64,000 bases of DNA from positions 11,609,001-11,673,000 of the forward strand of contig NC_135364.1 in NCBI RefSeq assembly GCF_051622035.1, read 5' to 3'. This stretch comes from Arctopsyche grandis (Eukaryota > Arthropoda > Insecta > Trichoptera > Hydropsychidae). A model generated the notes under the pieces. It did not search any database and was not told where the DNA came from. It saw nothing but the letters and a program-made list of their open reading frames with translations. Of this stretch, positions 1 through 10,298 are shown one piece after another (positions within the stretch are counted from its first letter, which is position 1; every line of letters begins with the position of its first letter). The position numbers and the translations under genes are program-made.

Positions 1-15
1 GGCTAACATACATAC

Positions 16-132
16 CAGTGGCGTGCGCTGAAATTCTCTCTCTTTTTGTCGTACAGCCTTACTTAATGTGTACGAACAGGATACAAGAGGAACAGTCAGC
101 CAACAGAGAGAGAATATCAGCGCACGCCACCG
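16..132. repeat. Small MITE, TIR beginning CAGTGGCGTGCGCTGA
   Basis: Terminal inverted repeats of about 28 bp lie at 16-43 and 105-132: cagtggcgtgcgctgaaatt at the left is mirrored by a right arm ending gcgcacgccaccg. The CAGTGGCG terminus is typical of hAT-superfamily nonautonomous elements. No clean 8-bp target duplication was found. The core (cagccttacttaatgtg, then gaacaggatacaagagg) is related to the cores of the copies at 31357 and 63062 and of the larger foldback family at 38227, 48289 and 54717. Confidence 0.7.
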
Positions 133-188
133 GGTACTATGTATATTTATTTTATTTTTACACGCATATATACAAATATGGTTCAGTG

Positions 189-823
189 ATTACTAAAGCC
201 CGGACCCTGAAGGGGCTGTATATTGTTCAAATGTTGTAAATGCATTGTTAAAGGTTTGCCGAACCTTTTTTACAAAGGATTTACAACAATTGAACAATAA
301 ACGGCACGCTTCCGGTCCTACCTCTAGTGATTACTAGTCAAATGTGAACCGGTCACAGGACAACCGGTTGCTCTAGATCGGTCACACGTGATCACCCGTC
401 ACGAGAAAACTGGTCACACCCGAAAATTGGTCACGAAAAAACTGGTCACACCCAAAAATTAAAAATTGGTCGAATTTTTGGGTGTGACCAGTTTTTTGTG
501 ACTAATTTTCAGGTGTGACCAGTTTTAGGGTGTGACCAGTTTTCTCGTGACCAGTTTTAGTGTGACAGGTGATCACGTGTGACCGATCTAGAGCGACCGG
601 TTGTCCTGTGACTGGTTCACATGTGACTAGTAGTCCGTTTACCACAAATATACCAGGAAGGCTTAACCAGTGAGATGTAATAAGTAGAGGTAGGATAGTC
701 AAAGTGCCGCTCACTGTTCCATTGTTGTAAATCTTTTGTAAAAAAGGTTCGACAAACCTTTAACAATGCATTTACAACATTTGAACATTACGCGGCACCC
801 TCTGGATCCGGGCTTTAGTAATA
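189..823. repeat. Long foldback (palindromic) element, 635 bp
   Basis: Almost the whole element is one inverted repeat. The outer arms begin attactaaagcccgga and end tccgggctttagtaat. The next layer contains gttgtaaatgcattgttaaa and its mirror near 755-775. The innermost arms (about 325-395 and 570-635) carry ggtgatcacgtgtgacc-like motifs and repeated ggtcac/gtgacc hexamers. There is no coding capacity. If transcribed it would give a hairpin RNA with a stem of roughly 300 bp. The transposon superfamily is not identifiable by eye. Confidence 0.85.
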
Positions 824-1062
824 AGAATAGAGGGGCCCTTACGAATAAATAAGGGCGCGATCACACAGCGAGGGATGCGGTATGCTGTACGTGGATATAT
901 TTTTTAGATAGTTTTAAACATACAAAAAAATATGTCATATACGCGGTATCGTGCGGTATATATGTACATATGTACATCGGACCGTCTATTTTTCGATGAT
1001 CAAAAGCGACTGAAAGAATTGACGCAATAGTTAATAAATACATTTAAAAAGGGAACGAAAAA
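824..1062. other. Intergenic, nothing recognised
   Basis: AT-rich sequence with no convincing coding potential. The short open frames have no recognisable similarity. Confidence 0.5.
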
Positions 1063-1108
1063 ATTTATGTGTGACATCATTTGTTTGCAAATGATGTCAC
1101 ACATAAAT
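1063..1108. repeat. Perfect 21-bp inverted repeat, 4-nt loop
   Basis: Arm 1063-1083 (atttatgtgtgacatcattt plus g) is exactly complementary to 1088-1108, with loop tttg. It includes a TGACATCA/TGATGTCA pair resembling a bZIP site duplicated in mirror. It could be the remnant of a tiny MITE or simply a cruciform. Confidence 0.9.
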
Positions 1109-1673
1109 GCGCATGTTTACAAATTACAAAATTGAATTAATTTAAAAAAATAATTAATATTTTTCAAGCACGGATAATCCGCAAACCGGATAATCCACAC
1201 CCGGATAATCGAGAGGAAAACTGTATTATTTTATAGGTTTTATTTTTTACTAGTATTGTGCCCGTTGATATTTCAATGGGTAGTTTTAAGCAAAGCTGTG
1301 GAGACGGAGTTGGAGTCGTAAAAAATCAACCGACTCCGACTAATTTTTAGTAACCTCTTTTTATTAGGCTTTTATTCAAGTCCATTTTTGTCAGTATTTA
1401 AATATGCAAGGTCATTATTTAAATGAAATGGCACAATATTTATATTAAACAGCCAATATCCATCTTTCAGTGTATAAGTGGTCAGTATAAATAATAAAAG
1501 GTCAGTATTTAAACGTTAATGTTGAGAATTAATGTTAAATGGTAAGTTTTATTTTGACGAATGGCCAGTATTACTTTTTTGGTTGGTATAACTACAAGGT
1601 TGATACTGTTGCGTAGAGGTGGGTGGAGGATCCAAGTAAAAGGCCAAAGTCGTTTCACAGCATTTATTGGTGA
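1109..1673. other. Intergenic with two repeat scraps
   Basis: Around 1248-1265, actagtattgtgcccgt resembles a minus-strand Helitron 3' end (CTAG then T). At 1292-1340 a gctgtggagacggagttgga motif followed by ccgactccgac matches the ends of the element at 33926-35275. Nothing else recognised. Confidence 0.4.
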
Positions 1674-1952
1674 TTAAGGAGATACACGCACTGGCAGCGC
1701 TCCGTCCAGAATGTCTTGATATCGCCTAAGTACCGCCTTATAAGGGACAGGCCTCTCAGGACATCTTCGACGTCTAATTTGTTTACCTATTGTTATGGTC
1801 ACGTACTCGGATATGTATTCCCACGACATTCGTTCCCACGATACCAAGGTATCGGTCACTTCTGAGAACTCCATGGGAATGCGACCGAATGCCGCTACTA
1901 CGCCATTGTTTAGCTTACTTGCACTTAGTTTGCAGATAATCCTCGAAACCAA
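1674..1952 (-). other. Unrecognised 92-aa open frame, possible gene or transposon fragment
   Basis: An open frame on the minus strand from an ATG at 1952 to a TAA at 1674, visibly less AT-rich than its flanks. It has normal-looking residue usage (for example WERMSWEYISEYVTITIGK and RRRRCPERPVPYK) rather than the low-complexity translations seen nearby. I do not recognise a domain. No signal peptide and no clear splice partners are evident. It could be an exon, a degraded transposon protein, or chance. Confidence 0.25.
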
Positions 1953-2014
1953 TCATAACAGTCGCACAGTGTCAGGGATGCGCCTCGGCTTTAGACGCCC
2001 TAAGTCCGATTGCA

Positions 2015-2206
2015 CTTAGGGCGTCTGCACACTTGCCGGACCGTTCGTTGCGGCTAGCCCGTTGCGTATGCCAGTACGTCTGATTTCATATAAATGAGTG
2101 ATAGCCGCCACACTGACGGACTTGCGGCTACCGCTCATTTGTATTGAGGCTAACCGCTGCGGCCGGTCCACACCGGCCGATCCGGCAAGTGTGCAGACGC
2201 CCTTAA
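2015..2206. repeat. MITE with piggyBac-like TTAA flank
   Basis: The left terminus cttagggcgtctgcacac (from 2015) and the right terminus ending gtgtgcagacgcccttaa (to 2206) are inverted repeats of about 25 bp. TTAA is intact on the right and reads TTAG on the left. Just outside, 1993-2004 is an extra inverted copy of the end (agacgccctaag), suggesting abutting elements. The interior is GC-rich and partly self-complementary. Confidence 0.7.
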
Positions 2207-2260
2207 CCGGCGGCTCTTTACTAACCTCTTATTTTAGTATACGTAACAATATTATATTGA

Positions 2261-2406
2261 CTACGTCCACACTACCGATATCTACACCCGATATTTACGA
2301 TTTTTTCCATAACCAGTTCCTAAATAGCAACCACAGGTTGCAATATGGGAACTGGATATTGAAAATTCGAAAATATCGGGTGTAGATATCGGTAGTGTGG
2401 ACGTAG
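2261..2406. repeat. 146-bp MITE with perfect 36-bp TIRs
   Basis: 2261-2296 (ctacgtccacactaccgata and onward) is the exact reverse complement of 2371-2406. The centre has further short inverted segments (gcaacc/ggttgc, ccagttcc/ggaactgg). Perfect TIR identity suggests recent insertion. The target duplication is not clear. Confidence 0.88.
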
Positions 2407-2659
2407 CCAATGATACACAATTCCATCCAACAGGCATTGCTATTTATTCTGGCAAACCTCTCTTTTTTTACAAGCTTTTTATTAGCTTCACTCCGTTAGT
2501 TCATTATTACCTGGCTATGCAATAATGAAAAGAAATGGCGAATTAGGATTTATGTATGACATTTGTCAAGATGTACATAGGTTGCATACACTCAACTTCA
2601 TCTTGTATCGTATAACAGTACCGATGAAAGCACACTAGAATTGAATAACCACGCCAAGC

Positions 2660-3425
2660 CAGTGGCGTAGCTACCAATGCGCGGAGTGATGCAAAGCATC
2701 AGGGCCCATGATCGACAAGGGCCCAAATTTTTTAACACTTAATATGAAAAAAATATTATTGTCTATCTAAATATATTGAATATTGTAACAGAACAGAACA
2801 GAAAATGACAAAATACTTTCCCACGTATTCCAACAAAAGCCAAGTAAATATGGATCATATTTGATGCCATATATAAGCTAAGCTGCGTATGACACATTTA
2901 GTTATATGGTCAATTACAAATGAGGCGTGTAGCCGCTAGAGCTCGAAAATATTGCAGAAACGATATCTTACTTTAGACGAAGCCACTTTGGTGTCAAATC
3001 GTATATATGTATGAGAATGTTAGTAAATTACGTATTATCAATACGAAGAAATAAAATCAGAAGCAGGAAGTGGGGCTCTAATGATGATTTTGAAAACAAA
3101 TGTCAAAATATCATTAAACGTCATTCTGATGAGTAAGCATCCGCTTACAGATTCAACAGTGATAAATCGGTCAATCAATATAAAATAATCTTGCATTTTT
3201 GGCCATTGAACATAAATAAGCGGCAAAATTAGAAGTTACAAATTAAATTAGTGATTATGAAAGCATGAAAGAAAAATTAAAATTGGTGAGATTATTTCTA
3301 AAATATTTTATTATTTTCTCTATTATATGAATATTTATTATGTAAAATATTTCGTATTTAAAAAAAATATCAAGGCCCTTGCGTAATATTTGCATCAGGG
3401 CCCAAAATTTCTAGCTACGCCACTG
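2660..3425. mobile_element. Nonautonomous hAT element, 766 bp, with 8-bp TSD
   Basis: Termini cagtggcgtagcta and tagctacgccactg are perfect 14-bp inverted repeats. They are flanked by identical 8-bp duplications cgccaagc at 2652-2659 and 3426-3433, the hallmark of hAT transposition. Subterminal regions share gggccc motifs (atcagggcccat, then gcatcagggcccaaaat). The interior is AT-rich with only a 62-aa minus-strand frame at 3038-3226, so no functional transposase is present. Confidence 0.92.
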
Positions 3426-3433
3426 CGCCAAGC

Positions 3434-4544
3434 ATGAATATCATCCTCGTTCAGAATTAAGCTGGAAAACGAACATACGCATCCCTCATCCCGCAACGTC
3501 CCTCTGCCCTGCCACCCCCCTCCCGATTCGTTTTGCCCAGCTGACGCGGCGCACTGGTGACTAGTGACTAGTGACTAGTACTGGGCAAAGGCACTATCAC
3601 TATCCCCGTCCAATACTCAGTGCTCAGTGCTCGGAAACCGCTAGTGCCATATGTACTTCAGTTCGCGCGTTTCCTGTCTCGCTCGCACTCGTCTCTCTCG
3701 CTATATCTCGCCGGTACAATAACAAACTTGTTCTCTTTATCGCACTCGTCTACTAACCGACTATCGAGACACCGTTCTTGCCTAGTTTCCGTTGCAAAAC
3801 TACATTTACTATTCAACTCAACTCGTTCTAATTGCCATTATACACACACACACACACCTTGCCCGCAATTTTTATTTTATACTCATTTTGCACGAATAAA
3901 ATAATATCTAATCAGTAGTCAATAAAAATATTACGTAATCGTGAGGCTTTTACTCCTTTGACAGCAGCTCTCTCGAAAAACATCCTCGTGTACGAAACGT
4001 GCGTTTCTTTGTATGCGTATTGAGTTATTGTCAGTTTTAAATTGCAAACATTTGTCTCTTGCGATGAAACTAAGTTCAATTATTCGTGAAAGTCAAGGCT
4101 AGGCCAGTTAAGCTGCTGTGTTGACTCGGGTTTCAATTTAACATACTAGGTATCTACCTATACATATATTAATTTTAAAGTAAAGTTAAATTCAATATAA
4201 CTGATTTTCAACAATTGGTAAAATTAAAAAATGGTCTGGTTTGAGTAGAGATGTACAAATTTTCACATGGCGGGAAAAATCTGAGAAAACCGAAAAAAGT
4301 GAAAATTTGATCTTTATCATTTTTATTCTAACGTAATTTGAAAGAGTGCATTTATATCTGAACTATTTAGATTCGCAATTTAAAAGCGTTGTGATGGAAA
4401 ATTTATCTTTATTTTATCACGAAACTGAAAAAATATTTTTTAAAAATAACCTCGCATATCTACATACATAGGTGTGTGTGAGATATGCACAGTTGAAATT
4501 AAACTTCCGAGTTGTTTCTTGAATTCAGATATGCATTCGCTTTA
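3434..4544. other. Intergenic, less AT-rich pyrimidine-rich patch at about 3480-3780
   Basis: 3480-3780 contains C-rich runs, a tandem gtgactagt repeat (about 3557-3580) and a ctcgctcgcactcgtctctc tract. This resembles an insect 5' UTR or promoter and could serve the carrier gene at 7637, which has a splice-acceptor-like sequence just before its ATG. No TATA or donor site was pinned down. From 3850 onward there is a short CA repeat and AT-rich DNA. Confidence 0.35.
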
Positions 4545-5472
4545 TGGTGCGTACGCACCAAGCCAACGAACGGCCCACAGGCCAACTTTAAAAACCAGTA
4601 GCGTACAAAATATCGAAATAAAAATTAAATTTTAAAATTGAAATTAAAACTATTATTATTATATTAAAATTAAATTCAAGTATCAAAATAAAATTATAAT
4701 CATTATATTAAAATTAAAATTAAATATTGAAAGTTAAAACAGAACATGCACAATTTAAATAAATTTTCGAGATTGACCTAAAATTAGATCATCAACAATC
4801 ACATACAGGTAATCCTCGACTTTTGTTTGTCGAAGATGTTTTGACTTACGAAGATACGCACTAAGATCGAAAAAAAATCAAAGAATTATTATTTTTACTT
4901 CCCCGCAATGCGCAGTTACTGAGAATATATCATGTATTAGTATGGGTGATCCAACGATTTTTGCTAACCCGGGGTGTTGTCGGTCACATCAAACGGATTT
5001 TTTTATTCTTCAATTGTTTCTCGTCGAAATAAATCAAGTAATTAAATCATTTCAGAGGTAAAATTTATCGGATAATGTGTGATTATTAATTTTATTTCGA
5101 CGAAAGAAAAAAAACCCTTTGACAAATCACCGACATCCGACACCGCGTTTTTTTATGAATTGTTTTTTTTTTATCGATCATCCAAGTGGAAATACAGTAA
5201 CATCTCGTGACGACTTTAACAATATTTTTTTTCGCTCGTACGCAGAGAAATTATAATATTTCTCTGGTTTTAAATGCGTATCGTCGTAATTCAAAATATT
5301 GTTGTAATTCAAAACATCAACGATGATCTAATTTTAGCTCAATCTCGCTCTTTAGCTTGATTTTGATATTTAATTTCAATTTTAAAATTTAATTTTTATT
5401 TCGATATTTTGTACGCTACTGCTGGTTAAAAAGTTGGCCCAAAATCGTCGTTGGTTTGGTCCGTAAGCACCA
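4545..5472. repeat. Giant palindromic foldback element, 928 bp
   Basis: Both halves are inverted copies along nearly the full length. tggtgcgtacgcaccaagcc at 4545 pairs with the end at 5472. cagtagcgtacaaaatatcg pairs with 5390-5420. cgagattgacctaaaattag (about 4769) pairs with the run near 5325-5345. gatgttttgacttacgaaga (about 4836) pairs with 5280-5320. The centre pairs tgtcggtcac-like with gacatccgaca-like sequence. The left end tggtgcgtacgcacca is itself a perfect palindrome. No open frame of note. Confidence 0.85.
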
Positions 5473-6015
5473 TTACGCAATTTTTAAGTGGTGGATCGGT
5501 GTGGTACATCCTCTTGTAGGTCTTCATTCGTTTATTTTTTTTCTCCCAAATCCCTAAATGTATTGAGCTGAATCTTTATACATAATAGGTATAGTCAGGC
5601 CATATCAGAGGTGGGGCTGAAGTGGCAGCTGCTATGGACCTCACAATTTTGAGGGCCTCAATTTTTAGATTCTTAGAAAAAATACATAACTTGTACCTGT
5701 AACATACATATACATAAATATATATATAAATAGAAAGCACGAAAAACTTCTGTTAAATAATTTTTCTAACAAAATAAATAATAAATAAAATATAAAAACT
5801 TTTTTATTTTTATTTTTGTGTATATTATTTAAAAAGTTTTTTCTTCCCTGTTTTTTGAATTTTCAAGGGGGGGGGGGGGAGGATAAAAAATATCGGTTGC
5901 CCTAAGCCTCGCATTTTCACTGAGGCCCTGGGTATAATGAGTTTCGGAATTAGTATAATAATACGTTTTTCTTTGAAAACGTTTGGTGTATCAAACTGAG
6001 ATTACGGTTCGGTGA
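5473..6015. other. Intergenic with repeat remnants and a G tract
   Basis: At 5611-5640 cagaggtggggctgaagtgg, and at about 5905-5935 gaggccctggg, look like decayed ends of an hAT-type element but do not pair well. A G homopolymer occurs near 5869-5879. No gene seen. Confidence 0.35.
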
Positions 6016-6284
6016 TTGCAACCCAAATGTGAATCGCTACCAGGATAATCGCCGCTACGAAAATCGCTTGCGCGAGTCTTCTGTCGCATAGGAAAATTGC
6101 CGTATAGAAAACTGTTCAAAATTGGCCAAATCTCGTAAAAAACAGCATTTGCTGACCAATATTTGGGCAGTATTCTGTACGGCAATTTTCCTGTGCGACG
6201 AATTTTGATGCGACAGGAGATCCGCGCGAGCGATTTTCGTAGCGGCGGTTATCCTGTTAGGGATTCACATTTGGGATGTAACCC
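6016..6284. repeat. Foldback MITE of about 270 bp
   Basis: Left arm (from ttgcaacccaaatgtgaatc at 6016) and right arm (ending gattcacatttgggatgtaa then ccc) are long inverted repeats of about 60 bp. They include gcgattttcgtagcggcggt, mirrored around 6047-6066. A second inner pair involves ggaaaattgccgta and tacggcaattttcc. About 60 bp of unpaired loop remains in the middle. Confidence 0.82.
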
Positions 6285-7636
6285 GTTTATCGAAATTATA
6301 TGTATATATGTACAATATAAGTTTCAAATTAAACCTAATTTTTAAATTAAAGCATTAATGTTTACGGTTTTCACAAATTTACATACATAAGTACATCATA
6401 ATTTTGAACTTAATTAACAGAAATTAAATTTTGATACAAACTTTTTCCTTTTAGAAAAGTCAAATATTGTAAGTCATATTGTTCCACACGATTTTTCTCG
6501 AAATAACTGAAGGTATCAAGTTAAATTTATGTATGGAGTGTTCTTACTTTTTTCCATTAGCAGCACTATTGTGCTGATTATGGTTATAATAACTAAAAGT
6601 ACCTAAAGTTAAAAGTAGTCATTTAATTTGATTGACCTTAATTTTCAAACCTTCCCGAAACTATGTAAATTGAAAAATGTCGTTTCTCCAGATTATGTCA
6701 CCATTAGAAGTGACTGTATCCTCATAGCCGTTAAAAGGGGGGGGGGGGGGGGGATCCAAATGACATATTTTTACATTAACGTTTTTTGTGGCAAAATGTG
6801 AACAGTTATGTATTAAAGTTCACGATGTTTTCCTTTAGTTTTTAAAAAAATAATATAATTTTGAGATTAAGATTTGAAATTTTGTGACTGAATGAGATTT
6901 TGAAAAAGAATACCAGGTGTGCTCTGCCTTGAAAAGGCCTCATCCCCATTATCAGTGAACTTATACTACCTGTCTCTTTAGAAAATATAAAAAAAATATA
7001 TTTTTAGCCTGTTGTATACCTACATATGTACATAAGTTGTAAGAAACTATTAACCTAAGTACATATGTAAGTAATGCAAGAATATTTGTGTATCTAAATA
7101 ACTTGTGTATCTAAATAATAATAAAAAAAAATAACATTGAATAAAGTTTTGCTTTTTAATATTGCCCGTTTTTACTCAGCGATAGCAAGCGTATTTTTAT
7201 TATCTTGATATATTTTAACTTTTCGTCAATTGCGATAGCAATATTGTAAACACATCTCTCCTATAGATAAGCGAGATATACAAGATGGAAATGCACATTT
7301 ATTAAATTTCATAACTTTTAAGCAATCTAGAATTCTATTCAATGAAAAATTTTTTTTTTTAATTTATGTTATTATAAAAATATTTGACATTAAAATATGC
7401 AATTTTTAAAAGCATATTTTTGCTGTAAGTGCTTCTGTAAGTGTCTGAAGCTCTTAATTATGTGATTTAAAACACATCCAAATATTATTTCAACTATGTA
7501 TGTTTCTATACACATTACAATTGATTTAAGTTGAGAATTTAAAATATACATATTCATTTTATTACTTATTATGTTTTTTTTATGCATTTTATTATTTATG
7601 ATTTTAATTTTTAATATTACAGTATACGAAATCAAT
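6285..7636. other. AT-rich intergenic, includes a long G run
   Basis: Contains a 17-19 bp G homopolymer near 6737-6755 and no recognisable gene. Immediately before the carrier ATG, 7605-7621 (pyrimidine-rich, ending attacag) resembles a splice acceptor, so a noncoding 5' exon may lie upstream. Confidence 0.5.
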
Positions 7637-8890
7637 ATGAGCGATTCACAGTCGATATTGAAGCAGGCTGCGATGCAGATAGGAGCCGGTGGAAGTGCTG
7701 GATTCGTAGAAGTGTGTATCATGCATCCATTGGATTTGATCAAGACTAGATTGCAATTACAAACCAATAAAGTATCAAATCACTCAGATCCTCACTACTA
7801 CAATGGCATAGTAGATTGTTTCAAAAAGATGTATAAACATGAAGGAATGTTTTCTTATTGGAAAGGTATTTTGCCTCCGATTTTAGCTGAAACACCGAAA
7901 CGTGCAGTGAAATTTTTCTGCTTTGAGCAATATAAAAAAATATTTTTGTTTGGATCACCTACTCCCACTCCATTGGTATGTGACAAATATACAATTCAGT
8001 CATGACAAATATTATATGTATTCTGTTTTTATTTACCTTTTTCTATTGAACACTTAGACGTTTTCATTAGCTGGTCTTGGTGCAGGTGTCACTGAAGCCA
8101 TCTTGGTTAATCCTTTTGAAGTGGTTAAAGTAACCCTTCAATCTAATAAAACATTGGCTGCTCAAATGCCAAGTACATGGGCAGTGACAAAAGAAATAGT
8201 TCGAAAGGATGGCATTGGGTTTTCGGGATTGAATAAAGGAGTCACTGCAACAATTTATAGAAATGGTTCATTCAATATGATTTATTTTGGATTTTATCAT
8301 AGTGTGAAGGGATATTTACCTGAATATGAGGTATATTTATACTCTATTATTTTTTATTGCGTATTTAATTCGATATAACTAATATTTGTGTATTTTTAAT
8401 GTTCAGGATAGCCTTAAGGAATTTCTACGAAAGCTTTCTATTGGATTTGTATCGGGAACTTTAGCTTCATGCTTCAATATACCATTTGATGTAGCGAAGA
8501 GTCGTATTCAAGGACCTCAACCAGTGGCTGGTCAAATTAAATATCGTGGCACTTTCAAAACTATTGGCATTGTATACAAAGAAGAAGGGTGAGTAATTAA
8601 ATTAAAATTGTCATTATTTGGTTTCTCGAAGAAAATCTTAATAATTATACAATTCTTTATTTAGATCAATACAAAAATAATATATTATATTATATAAATA
8701 TACATATGTATACTATTTTTAATTTTTGAAACTCGTTTGCAAGTTTTCACTAATATGATTTTTTTTTTACAGATTCGCTGCTTTATATAAAGGACTTTTA
8801 CCTAAAGTCTTAAGATTGGGACCCGGTGGAGCAATTATGCTAGTCGTTTATGAATATGCATATAATTTTTTAGTAATGAAATTTAATTAA
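7637..8890 (+). CDS. SLC25A21: Mitochondrial 2-oxodicarboxylate carrier (SLC25A21/ODC type)
   Basis: Coding exons 7637-7975, 8058-8330, 8407-8588 and 8773-8890 splice in frame with GT/AG borders to a 303-aa protein, close to the usual length of this family. Three mitochondrial-carrier repeats are visible, each with the PX[D/E]XX[K/R] signature: PLDLIKTRLQ (about residues 31-40), PFEVVKVTLQ (132-141) and PFDVAKSRIQ (230-239). Known family role: exchange of 2-oxoadipate and 2-oxoglutarate across the inner mitochondrial membrane in lysine and tryptophan catabolism. The start at 7637 (MSDSQS) is preferred over an upstream in-frame ATG at 7571, because a likely splice acceptor lies between them. 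Assignment to ODC rather than another SLC25 member rests on overall resemblance. Confidence 0.93.
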
Positions 8891-8981
8891 CAGAGTAGAT
8901 ATACAGACTAATCGAAGCATGTAGCAGATTGAAGATTTATTACATGTATTTATATTTTGAAAAATATGTAAGAGAGGTAAA

Positions 8982-8987
8982 AATAAA
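8982..8987 (+). terminator. Polyadenylation signal AATAAA for the carrier gene
   Basis: AATAAA lies about 95 nt after the TAA at 8890, within an AT-rich 3' UTR. Confidence 0.6.
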
Positions 8988-10298
8988 AATGCAATAATAT
9001 GTATGTATATGTATTACATATAAATATAATAAAATTTTGCGTGACATACTGAGTGGATATTGTAAGAATGTATAAATGCAATTTTTAAATCTGTACAACA
9101 TGTGCATCTCTATCTGGTCAAACACTTTGGGCTATTTAGTCAGTGTGTCATAAAATGCTTTAATTCTTCAAATTAATACATACTACATATATGCCTGATA
9201 CAAATGTAACGATAAGACGTTTTTACATATCAACCACGTACAAAAAATTCGATTCCATTAAATGTGAACATTCCTTGATGTCAAACATCCATTAAATTAT
9301 ATACGTTGGTGAAATATTTACAAAAAACAAAAACATATTTCGAATTTTATATTTTTTATATATTTTTATAGCTAATTAAGAAAATGAATTTATATTTTTT
9401 TAAAGTGCGTTTTGAAATTTTTCTATCTAAAGTATGTTAAGCTTAAGATTCAGCCAACACTATTTTAAGTATTAATTATATAATAAATATGTGTTTTAAA
9501 TTTATATTTTAAAATGTTGAATATTAAATTCAATCAAATTAATTAATGATAAATAATAAAAAAATTGTTTAATCATTTAATCATATGTATGATTGCGAAA
9601 ATAGTTGCGTTTATCAGGATTTGCTTCAAAAATAAATTCGCAATAAAATCTTTAAATAATAATATCATAAGCGTTTACTTACAAGAAACTAGTAATGCGA
9701 CAGCTTTATTACTACTGGACCAATTATAAATTTGTCATATTTTTTAATGTTTTTACTGACAATAACTTATTTTTAAGGATTTCAATAAAACCTTTATTTT
9801 TTAATTGTTTCTTTTCCATTAATTTTGATATTTTGTTGTATCAAACGATATTATATTGTAATACAATATATTGAAAATCGAAATATGCGAATTTGCATTT
9901 TAAAATACTCTTGTATATTTAATTACAAGAAAATAAGATTTTTTTTCTACCCAAATGTATGTAAATATGTATCTGGAATTTTAATGTATGTTTTTATTTG
10001 TTATGTTAAAGTGTTAAATCACTTCAAAGAAGTGACTTTTGACGAAAATGCTGTATTTTATTTTTTATTAAAGATGTATAGTTCAAAAATAAATAATTTG
10101 CATTGTTATTTTATTCAAAAAAGTTTACACAAATATAATAAATTATATCACGAAAAACAAACTTAACAAATATTATTTTACATTGGCGTCATGGAACAAT
10201 TTATATTGATTTCACTGGATCCTTCATTTAGAAATATTACAGAAAAAAATGGTTATATATACAAATAATTGATGTAAATTAATTGTCACATTTAAATT
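8988..10298. other. AT-rich intergenic between convergent genes
   Basis: Lies between the 3' ends of the carrier (plus) and the Pro-rich secreted protein (minus). The open frames here are low-complexity translations of AT-rich DNA (for example 9825-10166). No repeat with defined ends was recognised. Confidence 0.5.
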
